DNA of 41,496 nt from Parasitella parasitica (taxonomy: Eukaryota; Mucoromycota; Mucoromycetes; Mucorales; Mucoraceae), in assembly GCA_025201805.1 (NCBI GenBank), contig MU619334.1, positions 1 to 41,496 of the forward strand, written 5' to 3'. The notes under the pieces were generated by a model, which worked only from the letters and a program-made list of their open reading frames with translations, was not told the DNA's origin and did not search any database. This document shows positions 1 through 10,680 of the stretch, one piece after another. Position 1 is the stretch's first letter. Each line of letters begins with the position of its first letter. Position numbers and translations under genes: made by a program.

Positions 1-417
1 TACAGATATCAATAAAAACATGGATACAAATGTGTTTTCCAGATAGCGCCAAGTCAACGCTAAGTTTTCCAAGTTAGATCGCGGTTTTGCGGTCATTTTA
101 GCAAAAGTTATGAGCAAATATGTGATATTTATGATAAATATTGAAAAATAAAACTGGGTTTGCAGATAACTTTTGATAGAGACATCGCCCAGTAGACCCC
201 AAGTTATGCTCATATAGCGATGATCATGCCTGTTCTTATGGCGCATAAGACAGTGTTTATTTTGCTCTTTATCAAAGTCTATCATTGATTATATGCAATT
301 TTGAAATGCGAATCGTCGCACAAAATTTGCCAGTGGCAAATTTTTTTGGATTTTCGGAGTTTTAAAATTTAAAGTCAGACAATTCTTTTTTTAAATTTTG
401 GCTGTTGCTTTGCTGTC

Positions 418-475
418 ACTATTTGAATAGTTATCTAATAAAGATACAAAAAAAGAAACTATTTGAATAGTTATC
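418..475. repeat. 18-bp direct repeat pair
   Basis: The 18-mer beginning ACTATTTGAATAG occurs at 418-435 and again at 458-475, 40 bp apart start to start. The core CTATT-TG-AATAG is nearly palindromic, so it could be a binding site or a small tandem duplication. No gene lies close enough to assign a role. Confidence 0.7.
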
Positions 476-949
476 AAGCTGATGAAAGTTTATTTTCCTT
501 GGTTTGTGAAATTTAGAGACATTAGAATAAATTATTTTTCAAGATGTTGTTTTATTTTATGCTAGGATGAGGATCCTCATGGTTTTGAATAAAATTTTGC
601 TATTGAAACTAAATGTGGAATCTAAAAATGAGGAATTATGTAATGATGTTGTGAGGTATGATTGATTAATAAACCTCACAGAAAGATTGAAAGTAGATGT
701 TGATGAAGATAGAAATTGACAACTACAACATTAATTGGGGTATTATAGATATAAAAGATTTATGGACTTGTTTATAGACAAGATCTTTATGAATATACCT
801 TTAGGTAAGTAAACTTTATTAAAAATTTATATCACGAGATGAAAATAAAATTATACAATCACAGCGGATGAACTAATGTACAAATCCTGTTCTATGACAT
901 GGCTTAAATCTTGATTTTATCTTGTCTGCGTATGTGAAGTTTAATATAC

Positions 950-1110
950 AATGAAACAAACAGATTGACTGACCAGAGTTCGGGTATTTGTGAAAGATGT
1001 GGACCAGGTCTTCTTTAAATTAGTCGATTCATGCACATTGTGGTAGTAATGAGAATCTGGGCATTATTCTCTTTTCTGAATGGTGGTTCTTACGCTTGCG
1101 GATAGAAACT
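950..1110 (+). pseudogene. Possible decayed LINE-type reverse transcriptase C-terminus
   Basis: One frame reads NRLTDQSSGICERCG, followed after an in-frame stop by ISRFMH. Arg-Leu-Thr followed by CxxC and a downstream His resembles the C-terminal zinc element that follows many non-LTR reverse transcriptase domains. Only this short stretch is readable, it carries a stop, and no reverse transcriptase catalytic motif is preserved. It could be chance; confidence is low. Confidence 0.25.
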
Positions 1111-1501
1111 ACCTAGATTTGATTTAAATTTAAGAATACGTAATACATCGCGTTTAGAAATAAATGGAAATGGTTATAGTCAGGTACATCAGCCATCTTG
1201 GATCGGCTTTGATTTAAGACCAGTGATAACATAAGTTGTAAGTTTTATTGCCGTGGAGCATCGACAGCTTTGAACGAGGTAGATGACTACAATCAGATCT
1301 TTATCTTTGTAACTACTACCTTCAATTTTACTAGTAAAAGTTGTATGAAAATATCATCGTTATCTTGAAAGAGCAAGTATTAGATTTTGGGGTTTGATTT
1401 GAGCTTTGTGGTTTAATGAACAGCGTCGAAATGAAATTAGATTGTTTATTAATTTTTTAATATCGTCGATGATGTTTATTGAATTATATATATTCTATTA
1501 C

Positions 1502-2517
1502 TTAATTTTGTTTAACCATCTTTTCTGGTGCAGCGATTTTACCATAAACACGCCAAATATCTTCAGGATCCGAGATCGTCTTTTGGAATACGACATATTC
1601 CAACACATTATGAATTTTGTTGGGATCTCCTCCGATCAATTTATTCTTTTTGTCATATACAGCCATGGATTGCTTTGTAAACATTCTCACTGTAGCTTGA
1701 CCAACCGCAAAACCATGTTTACTGACTCCTGTAGTACCTACACAACGAACACAAACAATTTTGGGTTGCTCCACATCTCCATGATATTTCCACTCCCAAC
1801 GAACATTATTGCGTGTTTTTAATTGATTTTTCAAGCTCTGAAGTGGAAAATAAAAAGGATCAGTTGGCAAAACGTTACATATGCTCAAAGACTTACTGAG
1901 TACATGGCGTCTAAACAGACTTCCTCTAAAATGGGTCTATCGCCTCTGTTTGCATAGATCTGATTTCAATTGATGGTTTCTGTTGGTTGTAATTGAAGCA
2001 CCTTACCTAGCAAATGCATCATTCATATCTTTATAGGTTTCTTCGGCCTCAGCAAGGAACTTGTGAGAGTTCCATTTCTCAAATTGAGATTTGTATTTGA
2101 TCAAGCCAACACTAAGCAACCATATTGAGAGTCTCGCACTGTCAAAAAACAAACAAAAAAAGAGTGTTACCTCAATAAATTTTGAACGTTGTTTTTCATA
2201 TTTCTCCATTTGGTCAGACGCCATTTACTGAAGTCAGTGATGGATGGTGATTGTTCAGGAGGGACGTAATTGGCTTGCGTAAGGTTAGCTTTTCATAAAT
2301 AAAAATTGCTTCAACATTTACCGAAAACACCATGATCACGCAGCAAGATTTGCTTTCCTTGTTGTTGATTTGAAGAATATGAACGCATAGCTAAGGCTGT
2401 AGGTTTGGGCAATTGGTTAAAAACCAATTTTGGTGCAAGAAAAGGTTGCTGCTGAAGTGGCCTAACCAATGCCAATGGTCGAGCTAATGACGATGTGATT
2501 CTCATACTGGCAGCCAT
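1502..2517 (-). CDS. MBA1: Mitochondrial ribosome protein mL45/Mba1-like (Tim44-like domain)
   Basis: Four exons splice into 275 residues in one frame: 2517-2322, 2273-2171, 2111-2007 and 1925-1502, with introns of 48, 59 and 81 nt, all GT-AG. The N-terminus (MAASMRITSSLARPLALVRP) is rich in Arg, Ser and Leu with no acids, typical of a mitochondrial presequence. The middle contains EEPYKD-like text (AEETYKDMNDAFARGSLFRR), followed by a beta-rich half with VRWEWKYHG and AVYDKKNKLIGGDP. This pattern matches the Tim44-like fold shared by metazoan mL45 and yeast Mba1, the inner-membrane ribosome receptor for co-translational insertion of mitochondrially encoded proteins. It shares a 162-bp divergent promoter with the PAXBP1-like gene. 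Family assignment is from memory of the family; mL45 versus Mba1 naming is uncertain. Confidence 0.78.
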
Positions 2518-2679
2518 TGTGATGAAAAGCTATAAAAAATACAACTCACAGGGAATCCCGGGGTCGGTGCCTTTAACAATTGACAGCTCTACTACTCAGA
2601 CAGTCACTCGAAACTGTAAAAGACGTACAGACAACATCCATTGCTCACCTTGATGAAAAACGCGGCACTATTTTATCTA
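2518..2679. promoter_or_regulatory. Divergent promoter, mL45-like / PAXBP1-like
   Basis: The 162 bp between two oppositely oriented start codons must hold both promoters and 5' UTRs. It is less AT-rich than the surroundings, with GGGAATCCCGGGGTC near 2550. No clear TATA box was seen. Confidence 0.5.
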
Positions 2680-5243
2680 ATGTTCAAAAAGACATCTCGC
2701 ACTAAAAATATACGTCGAAAAGTAGAAGTAACAGACGAAGAACCCGTTGAGATTGTTGTTCAAAAGACAGTTACTTCGTCAAAGAAAAAGGTTAAATCAA
2801 AGAAGGCATTGAATGCGCTTAGCTTTGCTCAAGGCGATGAGGAAGGCGATAGCGAAGAATTTCAGATAAAAAAGAATAGAACTTTGCATATAAAGTTACC
2901 AGAGTAACGTATAGATTCTAATTCTCTTTGACTAGTTATTTAAATATTGGCTCTAGATTGCAAGACGAAACAGAGGAAAAGCAGCAATCGAATTACGATA
3001 AAGATTCTCTAGAAAAACTTCGAGCTGGTACTCCTAATCTGCCTGCTTCTGTGAGATCAACCATCAAAGATGACAATGCTTTATTGCATGAAAAGTTTCC
3101 ATCGACAGTGAATGCTAAAATTGGAGGCGTTGATATTCCGGATGCGAGTGCAATTATGGCTGCAAAGAAAAAGCGTGAACAAATGCGTAAAGGATTTAAT
3201 ATAACCGAAAGCGATGATGGGTTTATACCGTTAGACGATAACAACGATAACGAAGAAGATGTATGGTATAAATCATATAAATAAACTAATGGCTAATGTG
3301 ATTTTCATGCAGAGAGCCGGATCAAGATTAGTGAGAGAAGAGGATGATGTAGCTGACGATGGAGAAGCTGGTAATAGCCTTTTTCAATAACTGTTGACAT
3401 TATAATTAATTTTCTTCATGTTACTAGAGTTTGAAAAGTATGTTGGGGATAAAATAACGTTGAGCAAGAGTAATGCAAAGAAACAAGAAAAGGAGCGCCG
3501 TGCAGGTGTCCGTGAAATGATCGAGGAAGCAGAAGACGACGACGACCAATCCGAAGATATGGAAAGATGGGAAGAAGATATGATGAAATTTGGCGGTGCA
3601 AAGACGCAGAGTAAAGATTTTGATCCATATAGCCCACCGCCAAACTATAGACCTGCTCAAGGTAAAACATTATAGTTGAGAGCGTGATATTTTTCTGACC
3701 AGAAGATAGTTCCTGAGACATCTGCTTTACCGAATTTGACAGATGTAATGAAATCTCTTGATCTTTCTACTACACAAGTGGCAGACTCCATGCAACATTA
3801 CGAGTCAAATTTAGAAGAATCGTTGAAAGCCATTGAAAGCTCTACAACCGTTGATCAAGAGTTACAAAAAGAAATCGAGAGAGGTAGTACACGATACAAT
3901 TACTTTCAAGAGTTGGCACAATATGTCAATGATTTGGGCGAATTTTTAGACGCAAAGGTGAGTTGAACATTGTTTGAGAATAGGAGATGGGATATTCATC
4001 CCTTAAAAGTTCCCTGGTTTAGAGAAATTAGAATCCCAAGCACATGACATTATATCAACAAAAACAGAAATAGCTATTTCAAGAAGATGGCAGAATAATT
4101 CAGATGATTTGTGTCAATTCATGAACGTCACAGCAAATCAGTTAGACGAAGATATGACGGATCAATCTGAGCAAGTTGACGAATTTGGAAGAGTTAAAGA
4201 AATGCGAAATTCTGTTAGTGCCCGCCAAAGAAGAAAATTAGAAAGGCAACAACGCATTGAAAAGCAAGCTGGTTTGTCCGAAATAGAAGGCGAGGATGCT
4301 ATTAAAGAACAAGGTTTATGGACAGACGATGAGATGAATGAGGATTATTACGAACAAAAGGATATCAAATTACAGCAAATTCAATCCGATGGAATTGATG
4401 ACCTTATGGCTGATGTGGGCGATGACTATAAATCATTGACCACTGTCAAAAACAAGTTTGAAGCATGGAAATTGGATTACTACGACGATTATCAGAAGGC
4501 ATATGGCAGCCTTAGTTTACCTGGTGCATTTGAATTTTACGTTCGCTGTGAGCTAGTATCCTGGGATCTATTTTCGGTACGTTTATCAAGCAAGATTATT
4601 ATGCCACATGCTAACCACCGTGAAAAATTAGGATCCAATGGATTTTGACAGCATGCAATGGCACAAGATTCTGTCAGAATATGGTGTGTCTGCAGAACAT
4701 GAGGATCCTGATGTTGAGATGTTGAATAAAGTGGTAGAAAAGTCCATCATCAACAAAATCAAGGTTATGTTAGATACCTTAGATGGTGCTTCATCAAGAC
4801 AGATGAGATATGCTACTCAAGTGATAGAACAAGTTTCATATTACGTAGATACAAACGATAAAGCCTATCAAGTAAACTATTGAATACACATCGGCGTATA
4901 CAATCATATTAATTTTTTCTCTTGACAGGGTTTGGCTTTGGACATTATCAACATATTAGAAAAGCAAATATCTCAGTTTGTTGAAATTATTGAAACAGCT
5001 GTACCAAAATCCAACCTTGATCTCGAATCAACACAGGCTAAGCACCGATTCTTTTGGGCACAATGTAAACATCTCAAGACCTTGATTGTTTGGCGTCGAT
5101 ATTTACCCAAAGATCATTTGGATAGATTGGGTAGCATTATTTTTGATAGAATTATTTCACCTATTCTTAAGCCTGAATCGTATCCTGCCGATTTGCGTTT
5201 ACAAAACGAAGCTTTATTGCTGCTATCGCATCTGCAAAAATAA
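2680..5243 (+). CDS. PAXBP1/GCFC-family protein (spliceosome-associated GC-rich factor)
   Basis: Eight exons: 2680-2903, 2957-3260, 3313-3370, 3428-3661, 3743-3957, 4025-4576, 4632-4871 and 4929-5243, giving 713 residues. The start MFKKTSRTKNIRRK matches the basic N-terminus of GCFC proteins. Family hallmarks follow: KDSLEKLRAGTPNLP, IPDASAIMAAKKKREQMRK, RAGSRLVREEDD, an acidic coiled-coil part, ARQRRKLERQQR, and the C-terminal GCFC domain with DPMDFDSMQWHKILSEYG. PAXBP1/GCFC2 proteins associate with late spliceosomes and the intron-lariat complex; a nuclear role is inferred. Exon 5 is ambiguous: the acceptor at 3742 keeps frame, whereas the region just before it (3703-3742) reads like conserved coding sequence but cannot be joined in phase. 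The 3' end nearly meets the convergent POP7-like gene. Confidence 0.85.
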
Positions 5244-5252
5244 ATATTGAAA

Positions 5253-5871
5253 CTATCGCCAACGTCGATTTCTTCTATTTCTCGAAGGATGATGAATAAT
5301 CTGGCCTGTTCTTCGTTGTAATTCTGCCAGTCCATGTTTTGCTTCTAATTCAATGTGGATTATTGAGCTTTGTCTTTTTTGTATTTCTAAATCCTTGTCC
5401 TTTGCACTTCTTTTAGTTATTGTATTATTCCCAACAATAGAATACTTACCATGTCATCAGGTATAATATCGTCTACCAAGGATATGGTCTCAGTTGTGGG
5501 CCTTAGTGTAACTTGATTTTCTAAAGCAATCTGGGCCGCTAGAGCCATGGTTGTAGCTCGAATGACCATGGCACCTAATCCATGTATAACTACCGATTTG
5601 TGGCTATTGCAAAAGTTATTAATTTGGTTGACTCTATCAAGTGTGCAGCCTACTTTTCTTTAAGCATAAGTCTTCGCACTCGCTTCACTATCGCGCTTTG
5701 TTTGCTCTTATTTGAAATGTATATGTCTGTTGGAACTGATGCTGGACGTTGAGGAGTGCGTTTATGAATTGATCCTTAAAATAAACTCGGTTGTTATTCT
5801 CAATTTCACAGACTATATATGTAAGATGTACCTTCGATCATTGCTCGTTTTTCCAAAATTGATTGATCCAT
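5253..5871 (-). CDS. POP7: RNase P/MRP subunit Pop7/Rpp20 (Alba-like)
   Basis: The exons 5871-5832, 5774-5654 and 5603-5450 join in phase across introns of 57 and 50 nt. They give MDQSILEKRAMIEG, then RPASVPTDIYISNKSKQ, KRVRRLMLKE, and HKSVVIHGLGAMVIRATTMA, ending near ETISLVDDIIPDDM. DIY(V/I), HGLGxxxxRA and the terminal LVDD(I/L) are the signature of Rpp20/Pop7, which pairs with Rpp25/Pop6 to bind the P3 arm of RNase P and MRP RNA in the nucleolus. The donor after the Met at 5450 is a clean GTAAGT. The last exon is unresolved: the acceptor near 5345 opens a frame that would run into PAXBP1 antisense, and a different frame stops at 5253. The end coordinate is therefore tentative. Confidence 0.75.
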
Positions 5872-6249
5872 TTTATTTCTCTGTAATTCAGTGTTTTTGT
5901 CAAATGCCAAATCTTTTTTTTTTTTCTTTTTTTCTTTGGTGATTCGATGTTAGTTGGCACTAGTCACAGCAAGGCGAAATGCCAAGATGGTCTACATTTA
6001 TATGCTTGGAAACTCCATGTAATATCGTTCAGTGGTGCTCTATTGTTTGACATTGGGATGATAAAGACTTACTTTAACAACATCATTTAGATAGATTTTC
6101 ACCATGTTCACATGCGTTGTCCTGTCGTCTATTGATCTGATTATTCACCATGAAAGATCGATCAGCAAATTCACTAAACAAGGATGTCTAGTTCTATTTT
6201 GTTTTTTTATTTTAATTTATAGACAAGTGAAGAAAAGAAGAAATTATGC
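5872..6249. other. Intergenic between POP7 and uS3 genes
   Basis: This 378-bp stretch holds the POP7 upstream region (with a T-rich tract near 5909-5940, on the plus strand) and the uS3 3' UTR. No ORF of interest, RNA gene or repeat was recognised. Confidence 0.5.
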
Positions 6250-7176
6250 CTAAGCTTCCGTTGTTACTTCAGCAGCAGGAGCGGGTCTGAAATCTTGAGC
6301 ACTGGGTTCAGTGACAACAGTGTCATCTTTAGGTTCGAGGATAGTGACAATATCAGGAAGACATTGCTTGGGACCATTACGGCCAGTAGGGTCGTTATCC
6401 AACATAATCTTGACCTTAATGCCCAAAACACCTTGACGCAAATCAACATGACGAACAGCAGTGGTGATGAAATCACGAGCAGGGTTACCAGAGTGAATCA
6501 TAAAACCATCAGCAAACTTCATGGCTTTAGCACGGGCAGCACGAACTTTACCAGAAACAACGACTTCACAACCCTTGGCACCAGATTCCATGACAAAACG
6601 AACAACGCCATAGCATGCACGACGAACAGCTAAGCCATTCAGAAGCTTGAACTTGACAGACTCACATTGGGCAATGGCACAGAGACCACGGTTTTGAACA
6701 CGTTCGGCATAAAGTTCAACGGCATTCTCAGGGAACTTGAAACGCTTTTGAACAAGAGTGGTCAATTCACGAATACGACGACCTTTTTCACCAAGAACAT
6801 TTTGTGTGTGAGTAGCACGGATGATAATTCTACACAAACAATCCGCATTAATGGTGATAATTCGAAATAACTAACAATCGCATATTATCTTACTCGGTAC
6901 GAGCAGGAGTGACACGAACTTCGACGCCAGCATAGCCATCTTCAGCAAGCTCACGAGTGAAAAACTCGTTCAATTCAGCATAAAAGACACCGTCAGCGAC
7001 CTACACATGCACATCGTGTATATTCGTTAAATGACATGGATTCTTTTTGCTGTATCATCGAAATTTCAACTTACGAACTACAAAATAATTGAAAAATAAA
7101 GTTAATATCGCATCCAACATAATGATGGGAGAGACGTCTATAATACCTTTCTCTTCTTGGAGATTTGAGCAGCCAT
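6250..7176 (-). CDS. RPS3: 40S ribosomal protein uS3
   Basis: Four coding exons give 239 residues: 7176-7147 (30 nt), 7077-7075 (3 nt), 7000-6894 and 6829-6250. The protein starts [20 protein letters not shown] and continues with [33 protein letters not shown] (KH domain, GxxG as GEKG), [20 protein letters not shown] and [16 protein letters not shown]. These are diagnostic of eukaryotic uS3 at the mRNA entry channel of the 40S subunit. The Phe of KRKFVADG, conserved across eukaryotes, is encoded only by the 3-nt microexon TTC, flanked by TTTTGTAG and GTAAGT. Introns are 69, 74 and 64 nt. The C-terminal tail is rich in Ala/Pro/Glu, as usual. Length is normal for the family. Confidence 0.97.
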
Positions 7177-7637
7177 GATTATTTATGTGTTGAGAAAAGG
7201 AGGGATGGATGGATTCTCTGAAGCTGTTGCTTGGCCATGTACACTCAATAATGGCAATTAAAAGTGCCGGTATTTTGTTTGTGTTCCGGTTCGAGGAATA
7301 TATTCTAACAAGCATAACATTGCTCCTGTTTCTTTGAGAATCTTAGTGACCTATCAAGCCATCTTTTTGATGCGTAAAAAGCCTATTAACGTATCTTTGG
7401 AGAACTGTTATGTACAAAGTAAAGGGCATGACACCAATAATTCTTAAAAGCCTTTCATATGAGTGCTTTTTTTATGTTGTTTTGAAAAATAGTTAAACTC
7501 TGAAGTTCTACTTCTTGATATCCTATTTTTGACCTAGTCTAGGAACTAAGACCTTTATAGATTTAGACTAAAAACATACATCAACGTCGATTACGTTCTC
7601 TTTATCTTTTTTTTCTTATAAAAATACAATACGTAAA
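7177..7637. other. Divergent intergenic region, uS3 / small ORF
   Basis: This region contains the promoter of the uS3 gene on one side and, on the other, a T-rich run followed by TTATAAAAATAC about 20 bp before the ATG at 7638, which could be a TATA-like or initiator region. No RNA gene was recognised. Confidence 0.4.
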
Positions 7638-7820
7638 ATGAGCCAACCAGCGCAAACTTTAGAGCATGCTTCTGAATCATCGATTAAAACTGAACAACAA
7701 CGACTTCGCGAGGAAATTGCTAAAATAAAGCGTGAAGAAGAAAATCTTGAAAACATTAACAAAGACATCAAGCTTAACTTGGCAGCCGTTGATGAAAAAA
7801 AAAAAGAGCTTAGTTCTTAA
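7638..7820 (+). CDS. Small coiled-coil protein, 60 residues, unknown
   Basis: A short uninterrupted ORF begins ATGAGCCAACCAGC with an A at position -3. Its product starts MSQPAQTLEHASESS and is then almost entirely charged helix (QQRLREEIAKIKREEENLEN, ending KKKELSS), with heptad-like Leu/Ile spacing that predicts a coiled coil. Codon use looks like that of the neighbouring real genes, and it stands between two non-overlapping intergenic stretches with a TATA-like element upstream. I do not recognise a family. Small coiled-coil subunits of larger complexes often look like this, but no specific assignment is justified. Confidence 0.55.
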   Translation: MSQPAQTLEHASESSIKTEQQRLREEIAKIKREEENLENINKDIKLNLAAVDEKKKELSS

Positions 7821-8394
7821 ACTTGGGCTTTGTTTCCGTGGTTCTCGTACTATTATTGTCCATGCGTACCTTTATTGATAACTCCCTTCGCCGAGTATCA
7901 TAGGCACCATCCAACTTTACTATATATTTATAATATATAGGTGATATTCCTAATAACAACATTTGTATGAATAAAAATGCGCCCCTTATTTAGTTTGCAA
8001 AAGCAAAGTAGCCTAACGACAGAATGTTTCGTTTTAACCAGTGAAAGAAGAAGCTTGTCCTGAATGCTCAAGCTTTTTATACATAGCGTAAGATTTACGC
8101 ATTTTTATCTCTTGACAATATCTCATTATCAGGCATAAAATTTTTTACCAGTTTTTCTGTTGGAAATATTTCTATAAAATTAAGGGCATACGGAAACAAG
8201 GCTTATTTCTTTTTAGTAAAGGATCACTATTAGTTATACTAGATCATATACGAATATTGAAAATTGGGGAATTTCTCCATAGTAATTCGTTATACATCAT
8301 CAGCAAGATGCAAAAGACCTATATAGCTTGTGGCGCTCAAGATTTGCAGTAGGATTGAGAAATCATAACAAGAAACATTTATTTTGTTGCAGGT

Positions 8395-8790
8395 AAACTG
8401 ATAATGTGTATCCCCAGTGATGAGCACATGGAGTCTTTCTTGGAGAGATTTAAGAAACTTCAGTTGAGGGCTGAAGTCAAGGACCCGCATGTTGTTTGCA
8501 CGGTGGTTCTTGATGCGTTTCCAGTGTCCTTCCGTAATGTAATGTCTGTATCCATGTTGTTGCTCCTGGTAAACTGAAGGGTAGGGCGTCTACGCTCGTA
8601 TCTGATATGGCCAAGGCCTCGGTCCAGGATAATGCTGCTACATGGACGGCTTTGAATGCCCAAGACTGTTAGTTTGATGTGAGTTTTAGTGCAGCTCCAG
8701 CTATTAAAACCAATTGCATATGTGTTCCTATTGTGGATCCAACAGCCATCACAGCTGTCTTTGGAGCAGCAGCAACAGCAAGACGATAAG
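8395..8790 (+). pseudogene. Decayed gag-like retroelement fragment
   Basis: Readable pieces in shifting frames include DEHMESFLERFKKLQLRAEV, VVLDAFPVSFR, then SDMAKASVQDNAATWTALNA, and finally CSYCGSNSHHSCLW. The last resembles a retroviral-type CCHC zinc knuckle (CxxCxxxxH) in which the final Cys position now reads Trp. The order, helical capsid-like part then zinc knuckle, fits a gag polyprotein of an LTR retrotransposon. There are several stops and frame changes, and no protease, reverse transcriptase or integrase was found nearby. Calling it gag is inference from these short matches. Confidence 0.4.
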
Positions 8791-9119
8791 ATTTTTTCTA
8801 CACTATGTTGTTCACTACATTCCCCAAAACCATGAATTAAGCAAGGATCAGAGATCGAGATTGAGCGCTTTCCAAAGATGCAATGAACGAGCTGTTCATC
8901 TCGATTTCATTGCTTCTACAACAACCGACTCGAACTGCTATTGAGGACGTATCCCTTGAACTATCCCCGTCTTGAATAATTAACTGGGTAGTCCAGGGAT
9001 GCGCAAATATAATACGAGCGGCAGTCTGGAAATCCCAATCATGCACTCGGTACCTGCAGACTTAGCTGAGACCGAGTCTCTCCTTTCAGAAAGTATAGTA
9101 AGCTGCACAAACAAGAAGG

Positions 9120-9515
9120 GGGTCATGATTTATATTGCTGATTCGTGCAAATGAAATGGAGTCTCGCTAATGCAAGCTATTAAGGATGGTAGAAAGATTA
9201 TTGGAGGACATGGGCTTATGGAAATGGCTTACTATAGAAGAGCTGCATCGATTCTTGACATTTTATTTAGTGGCACCGATTTTAAATTGGTAGCGTATTT
9301 GTTAAATCCATATGAAATGAATTTTTTTTTAACCAGCTAATTGGTACCTTAACAGTAGCAAAAGCTGATGGATAGCATGCAAGACAGCAATTGAGCTGAA
9401 TAAACAATTATTCAATGATTCTGATGTGTCTACTAGCTATCCGCGAAAAAATCGATCTATTACTGAACTATACATCGGAAGATGTAGAGCTTTCCTGGAA
9501 TCAGCGGAAGGGAGC
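9120..9515 (+). pseudogene. Degenerate coding remnant, unidentified
   Basis: Three readable pieces follow each other in broken frame: MQAIKDGRKIIGGHGLMEMA, then YYRRAASILDILFSGTDFKL, and SYPRKNRSITELYIGRCRAF. Composition is protein-like and less AT-rich than the flanks, but stops interrupt it and I do not recognise the family. It could belong to the same dead mobile element as the gag-like fragment upstream or be a separate dead gene. Confidence 0.3.
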
Positions 9516-10261
9516 TAATGTTTCAACGGCAATAGCTATGTCGTAGCAAGCTAAAAATATGGAAGTCTATGCAACTATAATCAACCACAGTGTGTCTTCA
9601 GTATTTGCTGACTTGAATCATTGTTGGTCGTTCTGGCTATATGTATTCTATTTGATCATTGCAAGCTCGATAGGTTTAGTTACCTTTCTCAGGAATTTTG
9701 AAACTCTTTCTCTGGTTAAAGATACATTGAAAAATCTCTTCATGCTAAACGTATTACACATCTAGTATTCTTTACATTGCTAGATTTAAGAAGCAACCAA
9801 CTAATGCTTGAATTACTTTTAGTATGTCTACTCTCAGATGGTCCCGATCAATTGTACCAAGCTTGAGGTCACCTCCATAGCTTCTTTATCCACCCATGGA
9901 AAGTCCCATTAACAATCTTATCTACTTCAAACTTACAAAGAAAAGGGTTGGATCTGCCTATGACTACGAAGCGGCTCGATCAAGCCCCTCCTCTCCTTGA
10001 TTACCGTTCGTATTTAGGTGATTATATCCTCTCTTTAAAATTAGCATGATTATATCCTCTAAAAATTAGCATACAAATAAAGGCTGAATTGTTCCGGGAA
10101 GGTCTGTAGTCTGCATCTGGATTATTTGAGCCAACATCTTTTGAAGCTTCCGGCAAAAACGCAAAGAAAAAAAGTCACCATACTTTCAGATCGAGGGCTA
10201 GTTCATTGATAACTATAGGGCAAGTTAACAATAGAAGAGATCCTTCTTTTAAATCGTTAAT

Positions 10262-10680
10262 ATGGGTAAAGTGTATACATCCATCCATCCATGTAATCAT
10301 TGATATCTAACCAAAGTTTCCTCCCTATAATCTTCTATCAAATTTCTGAATGGTCAGCTGTCGGCAAGAATAAGTAAGTGTCATATTAGATCTCATAAAA
10401 AATCTGAAATAGAGCATTAAAACGTTATGAATAGGCGTCTTTCAAAGGGAAAGAAAGGTTTGAAGAAGAAGATGTAAGTAGGAAACCGGCTAGATTTCTG
10501 CTTTTGTGTATAGTTGAAAAGCATTGGAAATGAATGCAGTTAGTTGGAGATGATGTCTATTCGATACAGTAACATTTTATCAAACAATATCGCAAAGTTC
10601 GATATAATCATCGTTGCCTCTACTCTTTTCAACTAGTCCAAAGCAGAATCGTTTAATGTAGAAGGATTCTTTGGTTGACC

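Larger units (their letters stand above)
1..1501. other. Intergenic, AT-rich, gene-poor
   Basis: No convincing gene is visible. The stretch is AT-rich with stops in every frame. It holds a short direct repeat near 418-475 and a possible decayed retrotransposon fragment near 950-1110, listed separately. The remainder up to the 3' end of the mL45-like gene shows nothing I can name. Confidence 0.6.
7821..10261. other. Long intergenic region with decayed coding debris
   Basis: No intact gene lies in these 2.4 kb. The first 450 bp are AT-rich 3' flank. From about 8395 to 9520, stretches of protein-like reading appear interrupted by stops and frameshifts (two entries below). From 9560 to 10260 only short ORFs are seen, plus the eS1 promoter at the end, including a short direct repeat of ATTATATCCTCT near 10020-10065. 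Confidence 0.55.

Noticed and set aside
418-475. CRISPR-like repeat
   Set aside because: Only two copies of an 18-mer, in a eukaryotic genome, with no array structure.
2112-2273. Apparent frame break in the mL45-like gene, with ORF MASDQMEKYEKQ taken as an exon
   Set aside because: Using the acceptor at 2274 and a 59-nt intron at 2170-2112 gives one continuous frame (ANYVPPEQS ... NVQNLLSVGLIKY); the MASDQMEK reading is an out-of-frame shadow.
5450-5774. Apparent frameshift in POP7 after RRLMLKE
   Set aside because: A 50-nt GT-AG intron (5653-5604) removes the stop and joins LKEN to HKSVVIHGLG in phase, matching the family without any insertion.
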